Assembly: GCF_018729455.1 (NCBI RefSeq)
Contig: NZ_JAHHZF010000006.1
Coordinates: 320,942-384,941 of the forward strand
DNA length: 64,000 bases
From: Prosthecodimorpha staleyi
GTDB taxonomy: Bacteria; Pseudomonadota; Alphaproteobacteria; Rhizobiales; Ancalomicrobiaceae
Direction of reading: 5' to 3'
A program made the position numbers and the translations under genes. Positions 46,609 to 57,189 of this stretch are shown here, in pieces. The notes under the pieces were generated by a model. That model was given only the letters and a program-made list of their open reading frames with translations. It was not told where the DNA came from and did not search any database. The first letter of the stretch is position 1. Each line of letters opens with the position of its first letter.

Positions 46609-48060
46609 ATGCTGAAGAAGACCAATCCGTTCCTGCGGGAAGCCAATCTGATCGGCGGCGCCTGGGTGGGAGCGGATTCCGGCGCGGTGATCGAGGTCAA
46701 CAATCCGGCGACCGGCGAGATCATCGGCACGGTGCCCAATGCCGGCCGGGCCGAAACCAAGCGCGCCATCGAGGCCGCCCATGCGGCCATGCCGGCCTGG
46801 GCCGCCAGGACCGCGGCCGAGCGCGCCGCCATCCTCCACCGCCTCGCCGGCCTGATCCGCGAGAACCTGGACGGTCTCGCCGAACTCCTGACGCTCGAAC
46901 AGGGCAAGTCGCTGGCCGAGGCCAAGGGCGAGGTGCTCGGCTCGGCCGCCTATGTGCAGTGGTTCGCCGAGGAGGCGCGCCGGGTCTATGGCGATGTCAT
47001 CCCGTCGCCCTGGGGCGGCCGCAAGATCCTGGTCATGAAGGAGCCGGTCGGCGTCGCCGCCTGCATCACGCCCTGGAACTTCCCGTCCTCGATGATCTCG
47101 CGCAAGGTCGGCGCCGCGCTCGCCGCCGGCTGCACGGTGGTTGTCAAGCCGGCCGACCTGACGCCCTATTCGGGTCTCGCCTGGGGCGTGCTGGCGGCCG
47201 AGGCCGGCGTGCCGGACGGCGTCGTCAACATCGTCACCGGCACGGCCGCGCCGATCGGCGATGAATTCATCGACAACCCGCTCGTCCGCAAGCTGACCTT
47301 CACGGGCTCGACCGCGGTCGGCAAGATGCTGGCTTCGCGCGCCGTCGCCAATATGAAGCGCGTCTCGATGGAGCTCGGCGGCAACGCGCCCTTCATCGTG
47401 TTCGACGATGCCGACATCGACCGCGCGGCCGAGCAGGCGGTGCTGTCGAAGTTCCGCAATTCCGGCCAGACCTGCGTCTGCACCAACCGCTTCTACGTCC
47501 AGGCCGGCGTCTACGACGAATTCGCCGCCAAGTTCGCCAAGGCGGTCGAGGCGCTCAAGGTCGGCAACGGGCTGGAGGCGGGCGTCGCCCAGGGGCCGCT
47601 GATCAATGCGGCCGCGATCGCCAAGGTCGAGGCCCATGTCGCCGACGCGCTCGCCAAGGGCGCCAGCGTGGTGACCGGCGGCGGCCGCCACGATCTCGGC
47701 GGCACCTTCTTCACCCCGACGGTGCTGCGCGACGCCACCCCGGACATGCGCATCGCCACCGAGGAGACTTTCGGCCCGGTCGCGCCGATGTTCCGCTTCG
47801 AGACCGAGGCCGAGGCGATCAGCCTCGCCAATGCGACCGATTTCGGCCTCGCCGGCTACTTCTTCACCCGCGACCTGGCGCGCGCCTTCCGCGTCGCCGC
47901 CGCGCTGAAGTTCGGCCAGGTCGGCATCAACGAGGGCCTGCTCACCACCGAGGTCGCCCCGTTCGGCGGCGTCAAGGATTCCGGCCTCGGCCGCGAGGGT
48001 TCCAAGTACGGCCTCGACGACTATCTGGACATCAAATACGTCTGCGTCGGCGGCCTCTGA
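46609..48060 (+). CDS. gabD: NAD(P)-dependent succinate-semialdehyde dehydrogenase
   Basis: A 483-residue aldehyde dehydrogenase of the GabD type. CITPWNFPSSMISRKVGAALAAGCTVVVKPADLTPYS is the cofactor-binding entry, LTFTGSTAVGKMLAS the Rossmann Gly motif, VSMELGGNAPFIVFDDAD supplies the general-base Glu, and the catalytic Cys lies in NSGQTCVCTNRFYV, with the second Cys typical of redox-sensitive GabD enzymes. PFGGVKDSGLGREGSKYGLDDYLDIKYVCVG is a GabD-like end. It oxidises succinate semialdehyde to succinate in GABA catabolism. The ATG at 46609 has GAGGAG upstream. It is monocistronic, followed by a terminator. Confidence 0.93.
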   Translation: MLKKTNPFLREANLIGGAWVGADSGAVIEVNNPATGEIIGTVPNAGRAETKRAIEAAHAAMPAWAARTAAERAAILHRLAGLIRENLDGLAELLTLEQGKSLAEAKGEVLGSAAYVQWFAEEARRVYGDVIPSPWGGRKILVMKEPVGVAACITPWNFPSSMISRKVGAALAAGCTVVVKPADLTPYSGLAWGVLAAEAGVPDGVVNIVTGTAAPIGDEFIDNPLVRKLTFTGSTAVGKMLASRAVANMKRVSMELGGNAPFIVFDDADIDRAAEQAVLSKFRNSGQTCVCTNRFYVQAGVYDEFAAKFAKAVEALKVGNGLEAGVAQGPLINAAAIAKVEAHVADALAKGASVVTGGGRHDLGGTFFTPTVLRDATPDMRIATEETFGPVAPMFRFETEAEAISLANATDFGLAGYFFTRDLARAFRVAAALKFGQVGINEGLLTTEVAPFGGVKDSGLGREGSKYGLDDYLDIKYVCVGGL

Positions 48061-48092
48061 GGCCGGACACGGTCCGTTGAAACGCAAGCCGG

Positions 48093-48128
48093 CCCCGGGC
48101 CCCGGGTCCGGGGCGGGGTGGTTTTTTT
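48093..48128 (+). terminator. Terminator after gabD
   Basis: The GC-rich hairpin CCCCGG/CCGGGG (48093-48113) continues into GGGGTGG and seven T (48122-48128), 32 bp after the gabD stop. Confidence 0.7.
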
Positions 48129-48183
48129 GCGCCGGGCGCCGGCGGGACGCCTCGGCGCCCCGCCCCTCCGCCGGATAGGACCG

Positions 48184-51100
48184 TCAGTGCGCCGGCGCTT
48201 CCGCGGGCTTGTCCGTCCGCCGCGCGCCGGTCAGCCGTTGCGCGGTGCCGACGACCAGGACGAAGAACAGCGGCACGAAGAAGATGCCGAGCACAGTCGC
48301 TGCCAGCATGCCGCCGAGCACGCCGATACCGATCGCGTTCTGCGCGCCCGAGGCCGCCCCCGTGGCGATGGCCAGCGGCAGCACGCCGAGGATGAAGGCG
48401 AGCGAGGTCATCACGATCGGGCGCAGGCGCAGGCGCGAGGCTTCGAGCGTCGCCTCGGCCAGCCCCTTGCCCCGGACTTGCAGGTCGCGGGCGAATTCGA
48501 CGATCAGGATCGCGTTCTTGGCCGCCAGCCCGATGGTGGTGAGCAGGCCGACCTTGAAATAGACGTCGTTCGACTGCCCGAATACTTTCGCCGCCACCAG
48601 CGCGCCGAGGATGCCGACCGGGACCGCGAGGATGACCGAGAAGGGGATCGACCAGCTCTCGTAGAGGGCGGCGAGGCACAGGAACACGACCAGCACCGAG
48701 ATCAGGTAGAGGGCCGTCGCCTGGCTGCCGGACAGCCGCTCCTGGAACGACAGGCCGGCCCACTGCACCGCAAAGTTCTGGCCGAGCGGCGCGACCAGTT
48801 GTTCCACCGCATCCATCGCGGTCCCCGAACTGACGCCGGCGACCGCATTGCCCTGGATGTTGACAGCGGGCAGCCCGTTGAAGCGGTCGAGCCGGGGCGC
48901 GCCAAAGGACCAACTGTTGCTGGAGAAGGCCGAGAAGGGCACCATCTCGCCGCGGCCATTGCGCACGAACCAGCGGTCGACATCGTCCGGCTGCATGCGG
49001 TAAGGCGCGTCGCCCTGGACATAGACCGGCTTGATCTTGCCGCGGTCGACGAAGTCGTTGACGTAGGTGCCGGCCCAGGCGGTGGTCAGCACGGCATTGA
49101 TGTCGGCGACCGACAGGCCGAGCGCGCCGGCCCGCTCCTGGTCGACATCGATGCGGAACTGGGCCTGGTCGGGCTGGCCGTTCTGGCGCACGGCGGAGAG
49201 CCGGCCATCCTGGTTGGCGGCTGCGATCAGCTTGTCGCGGCCTTCGTTGAGCGCCGCACGGCCGATGCCGCCGGCGTCCTGCAGATACATGTCGAATCCG
49301 CCGGATTGGCCGAGCCCCTGAATGGCCGGGGGTGCCAGGGCGAAGACCTGCGCGTCGCGGATGCGCGAGAGCGCCGCCATGGCGCGGCCGGCGACCGCAT
49401 GGGCGTAGAGCCGCGGCTCGTGACGCAGCGAGAAATCCTTCAGGCGAACGAAGGCCATGGCCATGTTCTGGCCGTTGCCGCCGAGACCGAAGCCGACCGC
49501 GCCGAAGACGCCCTCGACGGCGTCCTTCTCGCCGTCCAGGAAATGCCGCGTGACCTGCTCCAGGACCGCCTTGGTGCGCGTTTCCGTCGCCCCGCTCGGC
49601 AGCTGGATCGAGACCATCAGCATGCCCTGGTCCTCCTCGGGGATGAAGGAGCCCGGAATGACGCGAAACAGCATGCCGGCGCCGCCGATCAGGACGGCAT
49701 AGATCAGCAGAACCCGCAGCGGCCGCTTCAGGATGCCGGCGACGCCGGCGACGTAGCCGCCGGTCAGCCGGCCGAAACCGCGGTTGAAGAGACCGAAAAA
49801 GCCGCTGCGCGCGCCGCCGTCATGCGGCTTCAGGAGCGAGGCGGTCAGGGCCGGGGTCAGCACCAGCGCGACCACGACCGACAGCAGCATGGCGGTGACG
49901 ATGGTCACCGAGAACTGCCGATAGATGATCCCGACGGAGCCGCCGAAGAAGGCCATCGGCACGAACACGGCGGAGAGCACCAGCGCGATGCCGATCAGCG
50001 CGCCGGTGATCTCGTCCATCGACTTCTCGGTCGCCTCCAGGGGCGAAAGCCCCTCCTCGTTCATGACGCGCTCGACATTCTCGACCACCACGATCGCGTC
50101 GTCGACGAGCAGGCCGATCGCCAGCACCATGGCGAACATGGTCAGGGTGTTGATCGAATAGCCGAACAGGGCGAGCACGCCGAAGGTGCCGAGCAGCACG
50201 ACCGGCACGGCGATCATCGGGATGAAGGTCGCGCGCAGGTTCTGCAGGAAGATCAGCATCACGAAGAACACGAGCACGATCGCCTCGATCAGCGTGTGCT
50301 CGACCTTGCCGATCGACAGTTCGACGAAGGGCGTCGTGTCATAGGGGACGACCACCTCGACATTGGCCGGCAATGCGCGCTTCAGCGTCTCCATCGCCGC
50401 CTTGATGCCGACGGCGGTATCGAGCGCATTGGCGCCGGTGGCGAGGTTCACGCCGAAGCCGGCCGAGGGGCGGCCGTTGTAGTAGGACGAGGTGGCATAG
50501 GATTTCGCTCCGACCTCGACGCGCGCCACATCCGACAGGCGCACGATCGCCCCCGCCGTGTCGGTCTTCAGCTTGATGGCGCGGAACTGTTCGGGCGTCG
50601 ACAGCTGGCTCTGCGCCGTGATGGTGACGTTCATCTGCTGGCCGGGCGCCAGCGGCGTCGCGCCGAGCTGGCCGACGGAGACCTGGGCATTCTGCGCCCG
50701 CACGGCCGCGACGACATCGGCCGGGGTCAGCTGGAAGCGGTTCAGCCGGTCCGGATCGAGCCAGATGCGCATGGCATAGCCGGAGCCGAAGATGTTGAGG
50801 TCGCCGACGCCGGGCACGCGCCGGATCGGATCCTCGATATTGCTGGCGATATAGTCGCCGAGATCGTCTGAGGACAGGCTGCCGTCGGTCGAGATCAGCG
50901 TCACGACCATGAAGATGCTTTGCCCACCCTTGGTCACGGTGACGCCTTGCTGGGTCACCGCATCGGGCAGCAGGGACTGCACCAGCTGCAGCTTGTTCTG
51001 CACCTGGACCTGGGCGATGTCCGGATTGGCGTTCTTGTTGAAGGTCAGCGTGATCGAGGCCTGGCCGCTCGAGGTGCTGTTGGCCGCGATGTAGTCGAGA

Positions 51101-51321
51101 TTTTCCAGGCCGGTCAGATTCTGTTCGATCACCTTGGTGACCGAGTTCTCGACCGTCTCGGCGCTCGCGCCCGGATAGGTGGCGTTGATGCGCACGGTCG
51201 GCGGCGCGATGTCCGGATACTGGGCGACCGGCAGCGTGGTCAGCGCCAGCGCGCCGGCCAGCATGATGGTGATCGCAATGACCCAGGCGAAGATCGGACG
51301 GCGGATGAAGAAACGGGACAT
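48184..51321 (-). CDS. RND efflux pump inner-membrane permease (HAE1 type)
   Basis: A 1045-residue AcrB/MexB-like proton-driven efflux permease. The N-terminus [26 protein letters not shown] and the porter region ([25 protein letters not shown]) are standard. Proton-relay residues are present: the Asp pair in [20 protein letters not shown] and the Lys in [31 protein letters not shown] is typical of drug-exporting HAE1 members. It works with the adaptor encoded 13 bp upstream and with a TolC-like outer-membrane factor that is absent from this window. Substrates cannot be told from sequence; antibiotics, dyes and plant phenolics are usual for the group. Confidence 0.96.
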   Translation of the reverse strand: MSRFFIRRPIFAWVIAITIMLAGALALTTLPVAQYPDIAPPTVRINATYPGASAETVENSVTKVIEQNLTGLENLDYIAANSTSSGQASITLTFNKNANPDIAQVQVQNKLQLVQSLLPDAVTQQGVTVTKGGQSIFMVVTLISTDGSLSSDDLGDYIASNIEDPIRRVPGVGDLNIFGSGYAMRIWLDPDRLNRFQLTPADVVAAVRAQNAQVSVGQLGATPLAPGQQMNVTITAQSQLSTPEQFRAIKLKTDTAGAIVRLSDVARVEVGAKSYATSSYYNGRPSAGFGVNLATGANALDTAVGIKAAMETLKRALPANVEVVVPYDTTPFVELSIGKVEHTLIEAIVLVFFVMLIFLQNLRATFIPMIAVPVVLLGTFGVLALFGYSINTLTMFAMVLAIGLLVDDAIVVVENVERVMNEEGLSPLEATEKSMDEITGALIGIALVLSAVFVPMAFFGGSVGIIYRQFSVTIVTAMLLSVVVALVLTPALTASLLKPHDGGARSGFFGLFNRGFGRLTGGYVAGVAGILKRPLRVLLIYAVLIGGAGMLFRVIPGSFIPEEDQGMLMVSIQLPSGATETRTKAVLEQVTRHFLDGEKDAVEGVFGAVGFGLGGNGQNMAMAFVRLKDFSLRHEPRLYAHAVAGRAMAALSRIRDAQVFALAPPAIQGLGQSGGFDMYLQDAGGIGRAALNEGRDKLIAAANQDGRLSAVRQNGQPDQAQFRIDVDQERAGALGLSVADINAVLTTAWAGTYVNDFVDRGKIKPVYVQGDAPYRMQPDDVDRWFVRNGRGEMVPFSAFSSNSWSFGAPRLDRFNGLPAVNIQGNAVAGVSSGTAMDAVEQLVAPLGQNFAVQWAGLSFQERLSGSQATALYLISVLVVFLCLAALYESWSIPFSVILAVPVGILGALVAAKVFGQSNDVYFKVGLLTTIGLAAKNAILIVEFARDLQVRGKGLAEATLEASRLRLRPIVMTSLAFILGVLPLAIATGAASGAQNAIGIGVLGGMLAATVLGIFFVPLFFVLVVGTAQRLTGARRTDKPAEAPAH

Positions 51322-51334
51322 GGCGGCGTCCTCC

Positions 51335-52594
51335 TCAGCGCGCCGGCGCGGCGCTGCCGGCCGGCGCGCTGCCGGTTGGGGCGGGCGCGGGTGCCGATCC
51401 GGCCGCCGGCGCCGCGGAGATCAGGCGCGCGACGCCGTCCTCGCCGATGCGCACCTCGACCGGCCGCACGGCCTGGCCCGGGCGCGCCTTCTGGACCCCG
51501 TCGACGATCAAGCGGTCGCCGTCCTTGACGCCGTCGCGGATGATCCAGGACGTCCCGTAGCTGTCGGCCGCCAGCAGGAGGCGCGATTCCGCCTTGCCGT
51601 CGGCGGTGACGAACAAGGCCGTCGCCTGCCCTTTCGGGTTGCGGCTGACCGCCATCTGCGGGACCAGGAAGGCCTGGCTGCGATTGCCGACCTCGACGGT
51701 GGCGCGGACATAGAGACCGGGCAGCAGGATGCGCTGCGGATTCGGGATGCTGGCGCGGATGGTCATGGCGCCGGTCGATCCGCTGACGCTGCCCTCGAAG
51801 GCCTCGATCGAGCCGACCTCGCCGTAGCGCGTGCCGTCGCCGAGCGTCAGCCGCACCTTGGCGCCGTCATTGGCGAGCTGCACCTTGCCCTGATCGATCT
51901 CGCGGCGGACCCGCAGGATGGTCTCGCCGGATTCGGTCAGATCGACATACATCGGGTCGACCTGCCGGATGGTGGTCAGCGCCGCGGTCTGGTTGGCGGT
52001 GACGAGCGCGCCCTCGGTGACGCTCGACGTGCCGATCAGGCCGGAGATCGGCGCCTTGACCTTGGTGTTGTCGAGATTGATCTGGGCCGACTGCAGATTG
52101 GCGCGGGCGAGCGCGAGGTCGGCCTGGGCCTGCCGCAGCGTGGCGCGGGCGGTATCGACGGTCGACTGGGCGACCGTATTGCGCTGGAGCAGCTGTTCCT
52201 GCCGCTTCAGCTCGATCTCGGCATTGTCGGTGGTCGCCTGGGCCTTCTCGACGCTCGCCTGCGTGGAATCGAGCGCCGCGCGATAGGTGCGGTCGTCGAT
52301 CTCGTAGAGAATGTCGCCGGCCTTGACCAGCGACCCCTCCTTGAACGGGCGTTTCAGCACGATGCCGCTGACCTGCGGACGGATCTCGCTGACCGCGGAG
52401 GCGACCGTCCGGCCCGGAATGGAGGCCAGGAACGGGATCGAGGCCGGGTGCAGGACGACGTAGCCGACCTCGGGCGGCGGCGGCGGCGACGGCGGCGCGC
52501 CGGCCGCCCCGGCCTTGCCGCTTCCACTTTCGCCGCAGCCGGCCAGCGCGAGCAACACAAGGATCGCCAACGGCTTCGGCGAATTTTCCGACAT
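51335..52594 (-). CDS. RND efflux periplasmic adaptor lipoprotein (AcrA-like)
   Basis: A 419-residue membrane-fusion protein. A short N-terminus with lipobox ([13 protein letters not shown], Cys about residue 20) makes it a predicted lipoprotein. The barrel-sandwich halves ([21 protein letters not shown] ... [22 protein letters not shown]), a helical hairpin (about 95-170) and IDLTESGE-type beta-barrel parts follow. The end is Ala/Pro-rich. It bridges the RND permease and the outer-membrane factor. It is the first gene of the pair; no regulator lies beside it, and its promoter must be in the 437-bp gap shared with the D-serine lyase. Confidence 0.94.
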   Translation of the reverse strand: MSENSPKPLAILVLLALAGCGESGSGKAGAAGAPPSPPPPPEVGYVVLHPASIPFLASIPGRTVASAVSEIRPQVSGIVLKRPFKEGSLVKAGDILYEIDDRTYRAALDSTQASVEKAQATTDNAEIELKRQEQLLQRNTVAQSTVDTARATLRQAQADLALARANLQSAQINLDNTKVKAPISGLIGTSSVTEGALVTANQTAALTTIRQVDPMYVDLTESGETILRVRREIDQGKVQLANDGAKVRLTLGDGTRYGEVGSIEAFEGSVSGSTGAMTIRASIPNPQRILLPGLYVRATVEVGNRSQAFLVPQMAVSRNPKGQATALFVTADGKAESRLLLAADSYGTSWIIRDGVKDGDRLIVDGVQKARPGQAVRPVEVRIGEDGVARLISAAPAAGSAPAPAPTGSAPAGSAAPAR

Positions 52595-53031
52595 GAGATC
52601 TCCTCAGGACCAGCGACAGACCGACAGGGGGAACGAAGGCTTTCAAGCCCCACGCAGGAAGCATGAAATCGTGACGCTGCAAGCGATAGATTGTCCTCCT
52701 GAAGAAAAAGTGATCATAAAGGAAACATTCGGCAAAGTATCGAAGGCGTTCAGCCTGCCGGCAGGGCCGCGGCCGCCCCCCCCCCCGGCGAGCTCCCCGC
52801 GGGCGGGCGCAGGCGGGATCGCCGAGCCGGCGCCCGGCCGGCACAGCGGCCCGCCGGGGCGCCAGGCCGGACGGCGAGATGCCTGTTGCGCTACGGCCGT
52901 TTCCCTAGAAAAGTCTCCACCGGCGCGGCCGCCCTTCCCCCTTGCCGACGCGGCCTTGCCCTGCCCCCCCTTGCCGGCGCGGCCGCCATCCGAGACAAGG
53001 GTCTCGGATCCCGTCAACCGGAAGCCCTGCC
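52595..53031. other. Divergent efflux / D-serine lyase promoter region with C11 tract
   Basis: No gene is supported in this gap. A homopolymer of 11 C lies at 52776-52786, about 180 bp upstream of the adaptor ATG. A 7-bp perfect inverted repeat with a 4-nt spacer (CCGAGAC/GTCTCGG, 52990-53007) lies just before the dsdA start. The AT-rich patch near 52700-52735 (GTGATCATAAAGGAAAC) is the likely efflux promoter area. Confidence 0.5.
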
Positions 53032-54378
53032 TTGAGCACCGACCAGACCCGCATCATCCACGGCCGCAGCCTGGCCGACTGGGTCGCCGAATTTCCGCCG
53101 ATCGCCGATCTGGTCGCCGGGCGCGAGACGGCCTGGTTCAATCCGGCGGTCGTCCCCGCCGCCGAGGCGCTCGGCGATGTCGGGCTCGGCCTCACCGACC
53201 TGCGCGATGCCGAAGCCCGGCTCGACCGCTTCGCGCCGCTGCTCGCCCGCCTGTTCCCCGAACTCGCCGCGACCGGCGGGATCATCGAATCCGATCTGGT
53301 CGCCGCCCCGGCCTTCGCCGCCGCGCTCGGGCCGGACGCGCCGGCCGGCCGCCTCCTGATCAAGAAGGACAGCCACCTGCCGGTCTCCGGCTCGATCAAG
53401 GCGCGCGGCGGCTTCTACGAGGTGCTGAAGCGCGCCGAGACGCTGGCGCGCGCCGCCGGCCTGATCGGCCCGGACGGCGACACCTTGGCGCTGGCCGAAC
53501 CGGCGGCGCGGGACCTGTTCGGACGGCACGCCATCGCGGTCGGCTCGACCGGCAATCTCGGCCTGTCGATCGGCCTGATGGGGGCACGGCTCGGCTTCCG
53601 CACGACCGTGCACATGTCGGCGGAGGCGCGCGCCTGGAAGAAGGCGAAGCTCAGGGCCGCCGGGGTCGCGGTCGTCGAGCATGCGGCCGACTACGGCGCC
53701 GCCGTGGCGCAGGGCCGCGCCGAGGCGGCAGCCGACCCGGCCTGCCATTTCGTCGACGACGAGCATTCGCGGGACCTGTTTCTCGGCTATGCGGTCGCGG
53801 CCCTGCGCCTGCAGCCGCAACTGGCCGCCATGGGCGTCGCGGTCGACCGCGAGCATCCGCTCTTCGTCCACCTGCCCTGCGGCGTCGGCGGCGGCCCGGG
53901 CGGCATCGCCTTCGGGCTGAAGCTCGTCTATGGCGACGCCGTACACTGCCTCTTCGCCGAGCCGACCGCATCGCCGGCCATGCTGCTCGGCGTGCTGACC
54001 GGCCGTCACGACGCCGTCGCGGTACAGGATTTCGGCCTCTCCAACCGCACCGCCGCCGACGGTCTGGCGGTCGGCCGCCCGTCCGGCTTCGTCGGCCGCG
54101 CCATGAGCCGCCTGGTCGACGGCTACTTCACCGTCGCCGACACCCATCTCTTCCGCCTCCTCGCCCTCCTGAAGCGGACCGAGGGCCTCGAACTGGAACC
54201 CTCCGCCATCGCCGGCGCCCCCGGCCCCGCCTGGATCACCGCCGATCCCGCCTACCGCGCCCGCCTGGCCCTCACCCCCGACCGCCTCGCCCGCGCCACC
54301 CACATCCTCTGGGCGACCGGCGGCAGCATGGTCCCGCAGGACGAGATGGCCGGCTATCTCAAGGCCGGGGAGGGTTGA
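53032..54378 (+). CDS. dsdA: D-serine ammonia-lyase (D-serine dehydratase)
   Basis: A 448-residue PLP enzyme that deaminates D-serine to pyruvate and ammonia. The PLP Lys is in [16 protein letters not shown]; the phosphate-binding Gly loop is [34 protein letters not shown] carries the SxxNxG substrate loop. The length equals the family norm. The start is TTG at 53032 ([11 protein letters not shown]), because no ATG gives a sensible N-terminus; the region before it is Cys/Pro/Arg-rich. A 7-bp inverted repeat lies just upstream. It may detoxify or use D-serine. Confidence 0.92.
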   Translation: MSTDQTRIIHGRSLADWVAEFPPIADLVAGRETAWFNPAVVPAAEALGDVGLGLTDLRDAEARLDRFAPLLARLFPELAATGGIIESDLVAAPAFAAALGPDAPAGRLLIKKDSHLPVSGSIKARGGFYEVLKRAETLARAAGLIGPDGDTLALAEPAARDLFGRHAIAVGSTGNLGLSIGLMGARLGFRTTVHMSAEARAWKKAKLRAAGVAVVEHAADYGAAVAQGRAEAAADPACHFVDDEHSRDLFLGYAVAALRLQPQLAAMGVAVDREHPLFVHLPCGVGGGPGGIAFGLKLVYGDAVHCLFAEPTASPAMLLGVLTGRHDAVAVQDFGLSNRTAADGLAVGRPSGFVGRAMSRLVDGYFTVADTHLFRLLALLKRTEGLELEPSAIAGAPGPAWITADPAYRARLALTPDRLARATHILWATGGSMVPQDEMAGYLKAGEG

Positions 54379-54624
54379 GGGGCGGGATGGCGACATCGGC
54401 CGCGCAGGATCCTCCAAAGGCTCGGCGCCCACGAAGCGTGCGAGTTCCCTTTGGGTCGGGAGCTCAAGTCCGTCGATGCCGTGACCCGGTCGATCCTGCT
54501 CCTGTCGATCACTTCAGCCGAAGCGTCTGGAGAATGCGCGCAGGACCGGCGCCTCTGGGGCACGGCACATGGACTGTCGATCTTGCGCACGCGACATCAA
54601 TAGCCTTGCGAGGAGAGGTCTGGC

Positions 54625-54891
54625 ATGCCTGACGATCGCCTGTCGGCACACAAAGCAAGAGGTATCATGCCGGATGGGGAGACGCAGACCGAATTGATTT
54701 TGATCAAATTAGTCTCATTCCTTAGATTGACCTATCAAATTAAAACGCTCACCTATCGCGCCGCCAAGGAAAATAAGAATTTAATATTGTTAGTCCCGAT
54801 ATTCTGCAAGATCAGCGCCCCTCTTATCACGCATATCTCCGAGAACCGAAGAATCTTCAAAGTCGTGAGGAAACAATGGGACTATACCTGA
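54625..54891 (+). CDS. Hypothetical low-GC protein, overlapping the immunity-like gene
   Basis: An 88-residue frame in AT-rich sequence. The middle is a basic amphipathic/hydrophobic stretch (LILIKLVSFLRLTYQIKTLTYRAAKENKNLILLVPIFCKIS). The last 16 bases overlap the start of the immunity-like gene. No family was recognised; it might be a toxin remnant or a small regulator. The 246-bp gap before it (54379-54624) shows no gene. Confidence 0.4.
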   Translation: MPDDRLSAHKARGIMPDGETQTELILIKLVSFLRLTYQIKTLTYRAAKENKNLILLVPIFCKISAPLITHISENRRIFKVVRKQWDYT

Positions 54892-55289
54892 CTGTGTTTG
54901 ACGAGGACGAAGAGATCGACGGCATCGGAGTTGGGCGATACTCCGATTTCGAACATTTCAGGGATTCGATCACAGGCGCACTTGAACGTGGAGGCAAAGG
55001 CTCGCGATTTCCGGTCCTGATGTTGCATTCGAACTGCGATGGCGAATGGCCGGTCACGGCTTTGGCGGATCTGAAAAGAGAATTGATCGAAATTCGCGAT
55101 GCGCTGCGCCGGTTTCCGCCGGATCCCGCGATCGACGGCTGGAGACTGCAATTCCTATCGACAAACGGAATCACTCCAGAGACCCTGATGGATAGTTTCT
55201 TTGATGTTGATGGAACTCTTTTGATCGATCGAATATTAGAACTCATCGATATTGGTATCGATCGAGGATTACCAATCCTTTTCCAGTAG
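54876..55289 (+). CDS. Immunity-protein-like (Imm70-like) orphan
   Basis: A 137-residue acidic protein. MGLYLTVFDEDEEIDGIGVGRYSDFEHFRDSIT, GGKGSRFPVLMLHSNCDGEWP and a C-terminal RILELIDIGIDRGLPILFQ resemble polymorphic-toxin immunity proteins of the Imm70 kind; this is pattern recognition, unchecked. Such proteins neutralise a cognate toxin domain. No full toxin gene is visible, so it may be an orphan that protects against neighbours. Codon use is lower in GC than the host, as for the gene before it. The start is ATG at 54876 after GTGAGGAAACA. Confidence 0.65.
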   Translation: MGLYLTVFDEDEEIDGIGVGRYSDFEHFRDSITGALERGGKGSRFPVLMLHSNCDGEWPVTALADLKRELIEIRDALRRFPPDPAIDGWRLQFLSTNGITPETLMDSFFDVDGTLLIDRILELIDIGIDRGLPILFQ

Positions 55290-55743
55290 ATCACCTACGG
55301 AATTGCCATAGATGACCTCTTGGCAGCCAGGATTCCACTCTTCGGCTGGATGCGATTCAAGGTCGCTTGCGTTGGGAGGCGATCGTGGTTCGGGGCCTCA
55401 CTGGCGGCGGGGAGCAGGCGTTCGTCGAGCCATGCGCGACGACGCGAGGCCCGCGCAATAGGCGGCAACCCCGCGACCATCGCCGGGTCCCCGATGGGAT
55501 CCCCGTTTCGCCCGGCCAGACTTCCGACACCTCGGGCGCCATCCCCTGGCCCGTTGCCGATGGATCCGAACCGAGAGCAGGCTCGGCAACGCGATCCGAG
55601 AAAGCGAGCGCGTCGGCATCCCCTTGGGCGCCCGATCCGGCGAAGCCAACCAAGCGCGCGCCGAATCCTGAGCAGCGGCGCGCCATGCCTGCAGCTTCGG
55701 CGGCGTCAAGGTGCCGCGCCGGCTGTTCCGACAGTCTGCTCCT
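55290..55743. other. 454-bp gap between immunity-like gene and hsdM
   Basis: The two genes converge here. Frames on both strands are open but Arg/Pro/Ser-rich with no recognisable features. GC content rises again after about 55370, the likely boundary between the low-GC insert and the restriction locus. No clear integrase site or terminator was seen. Confidence 0.4.
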
Positions 55744-57189
55744 CTAGGTTCCCAACGCCGCAGCAACGCCACGGAACCGCTCCAAGGCCGTCTCGAGGCT
55801 TTCGACGATCTCGGCGGCGACTTCATCCGGCGGCGGCAGAAGATCGGGATCGTCGAGCGCGTCGTCCTTCAGCCAGAAGATGTCGAGATTGACCTTGTCG
55901 CGGGCGAGCAGCGCATCGAGCGGGAAGCGCCTGAACTTCTCACTCTCCTCGCGCTCGAACCGCCGGCCGGACCGATAGCAGGCGACGAAGTCGTCGAGGT
56001 CGGCCCGCACCATCGGGCGCTCCTTGAGGGTGAAGCGCTGGTTCGTCCTCAGGTCGTAGATCCAGAGGTCCTTGGTGGCGGCGGTCTCGGAGGGCGGCTT
56101 CTTGTCGAAGAACAGCACGTTCGCCTTGACGCCCTGCTTGTAGAAGATGCCGGTCGGCAGGCGCAGCAGGGTGTGGAAATCGAAATTGCGCAGGAGCCGC
56201 CGCCGGATCGTCTCGCCCGCGCCGCCTTCGAACAGGACGTTGTCGGGCAGCACCACCGCGGCTTCGCCGCTTGGGGCGAGCACGGTCATGATGTGCTGAA
56301 GGAAGTTCAGCTGCTTGTTCGAGGTGGTGACGAAGAAGTCCTGCCGGTCGTAGTCCTCGCGCTCGCTGTCGATTTCGCCGTCGTTGCGGACGATGCGATA
56401 GCTCTGCTTGCGGCCGAAAGGCGGATTGGTGAGGACGATGTCGAAGCTCCGGCCGCCGGCGCCGAGCAGCGCATCCTTCGCCTCGACGATGGAGTCGACG
56501 CCGGTGATGCCGTGCAGATAGAGGTTCATCGCCGCCAGGCGCACGACTTCGGGCACGATGTCGATGCCCGAGAACTTGTTCTTCAGCGCCAGATAGGTCG
56601 CCTTGTCCTGAGCGCGCGGGTGCCTCTTCATGTGCTCCCAGGCGGCGAGCAGGAAGCCGGCCGTGCCGCAGGCGGGATCGTGCACGCTCTGATGCGGTTC
56701 GGGATCGACCACCTGGACCATGGCTTCGATGACCGGACGCGGCGTGAAATACTGTCCGGCACCCGACTTCACGTCCTCGGCGTTGCGGGCGAGCAGTCCC
56801 TCGTAGATGTTGCCCTTCACGTCGACCGGCAGACCGAGCCAGACCTCTCCGTCGATTAGGCCGACGAGCCGTTTCAGCTTGGCCGGATCCTGGATTTCGT
56901 TCTGCGCCTTGAGGAAGATCGCACCGATGATGCCGCCCTGCCTCGACAGCTTGTCGAGGAGCCTGCCATAGGCCGCATTCAGGGCCTCGCCGGAGAGATC
57001 CTTGATGTCGCCCCAGCGCGCGCCCTCCGGCAGCATCGAGGCCTCGCCGATCTGGGTGACGCGCTCCTCGTCCATCTTGAGGAACAGAAGATAGGAGATC
57101 TGGCTGATATAGGCTTGGTAGCTGACGCCCTGATCGCGCAGCACATGCGCGAAGTTCCAGACCTTGGCGACGAGGGTTTGGGCGTTCAT
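55744..57189 (-). CDS. hsdM: Type I restriction-modification DNA methylase subunit
   Basis: A 481-residue adenine N6-methyltransferase. An N-terminal HsdM helical domain (MNAQTLVAKVWNFAHVLRDQGVSYQAYISQISYLLFLKMDEE, read in parts) precedes the catalytic domain. SAM motif I DPACGTAGF lies at 171-179 and the catalytic NPPF at 255-258. YFTPRPVIEAMVQVVDP is typical. With HsdS it methylates the target and with HsdR it restricts. Its ATG overlaps the stop of the GmrSD-like gene by 3 bases. It is the last gene of the cassette. Confidence 0.96.
   Translation of the reverse strand: MNAQTLVAKVWNFAHVLRDQGVSYQAYISQISYLLFLKMDEERVTQIGEASMLPEGARWGDIKDLSGEALNAAYGRLLDKLSRQGGIIGAIFLKAQNEIQDPAKLKRLVGLIDGEVWLGLPVDVKGNIYEGLLARNAEDVKSGAGQYFTPRPVIEAMVQVVDPEPHQSVHDPACGTAGFLLAAWEHMKRHPRAQDKATYLALKNKFSGIDIVPEVVRLAAMNLYLHGITGVDSIVEAKDALLGAGGRSFDIVLTNPPFGRKQSYRIVRNDGEIDSEREDYDRQDFFVTTSNKQLNFLQHIMTVLAPSGEAAVVLPDNVLFEGGAGETIRRRLLRNFDFHTLLRLPTGIFYKQGVKANVLFFDKKPPSETAATKDLWIYDLRTNQRFTLKERPMVRADLDDFVACYRSGRRFEREESEKFRRFPLDALLARDKVNLDIFWLKDDALDDPDLLPPPDEVAAEIVESLETALERFRGVAAALGT

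Noticed and set aside
48118-50871. Open frame of 917 codons on the plus strand opposite the RND permease
   Set aside because: Antisense shadow with His/Asp/Gln-rich composition and no family features; the RND gene accounts for the coding signal.
55357-55747. Frames in the gap between the immunity-like gene and hsdM
   Set aside because: Open on both strands but low-complexity and without start signals or recognisable motifs.
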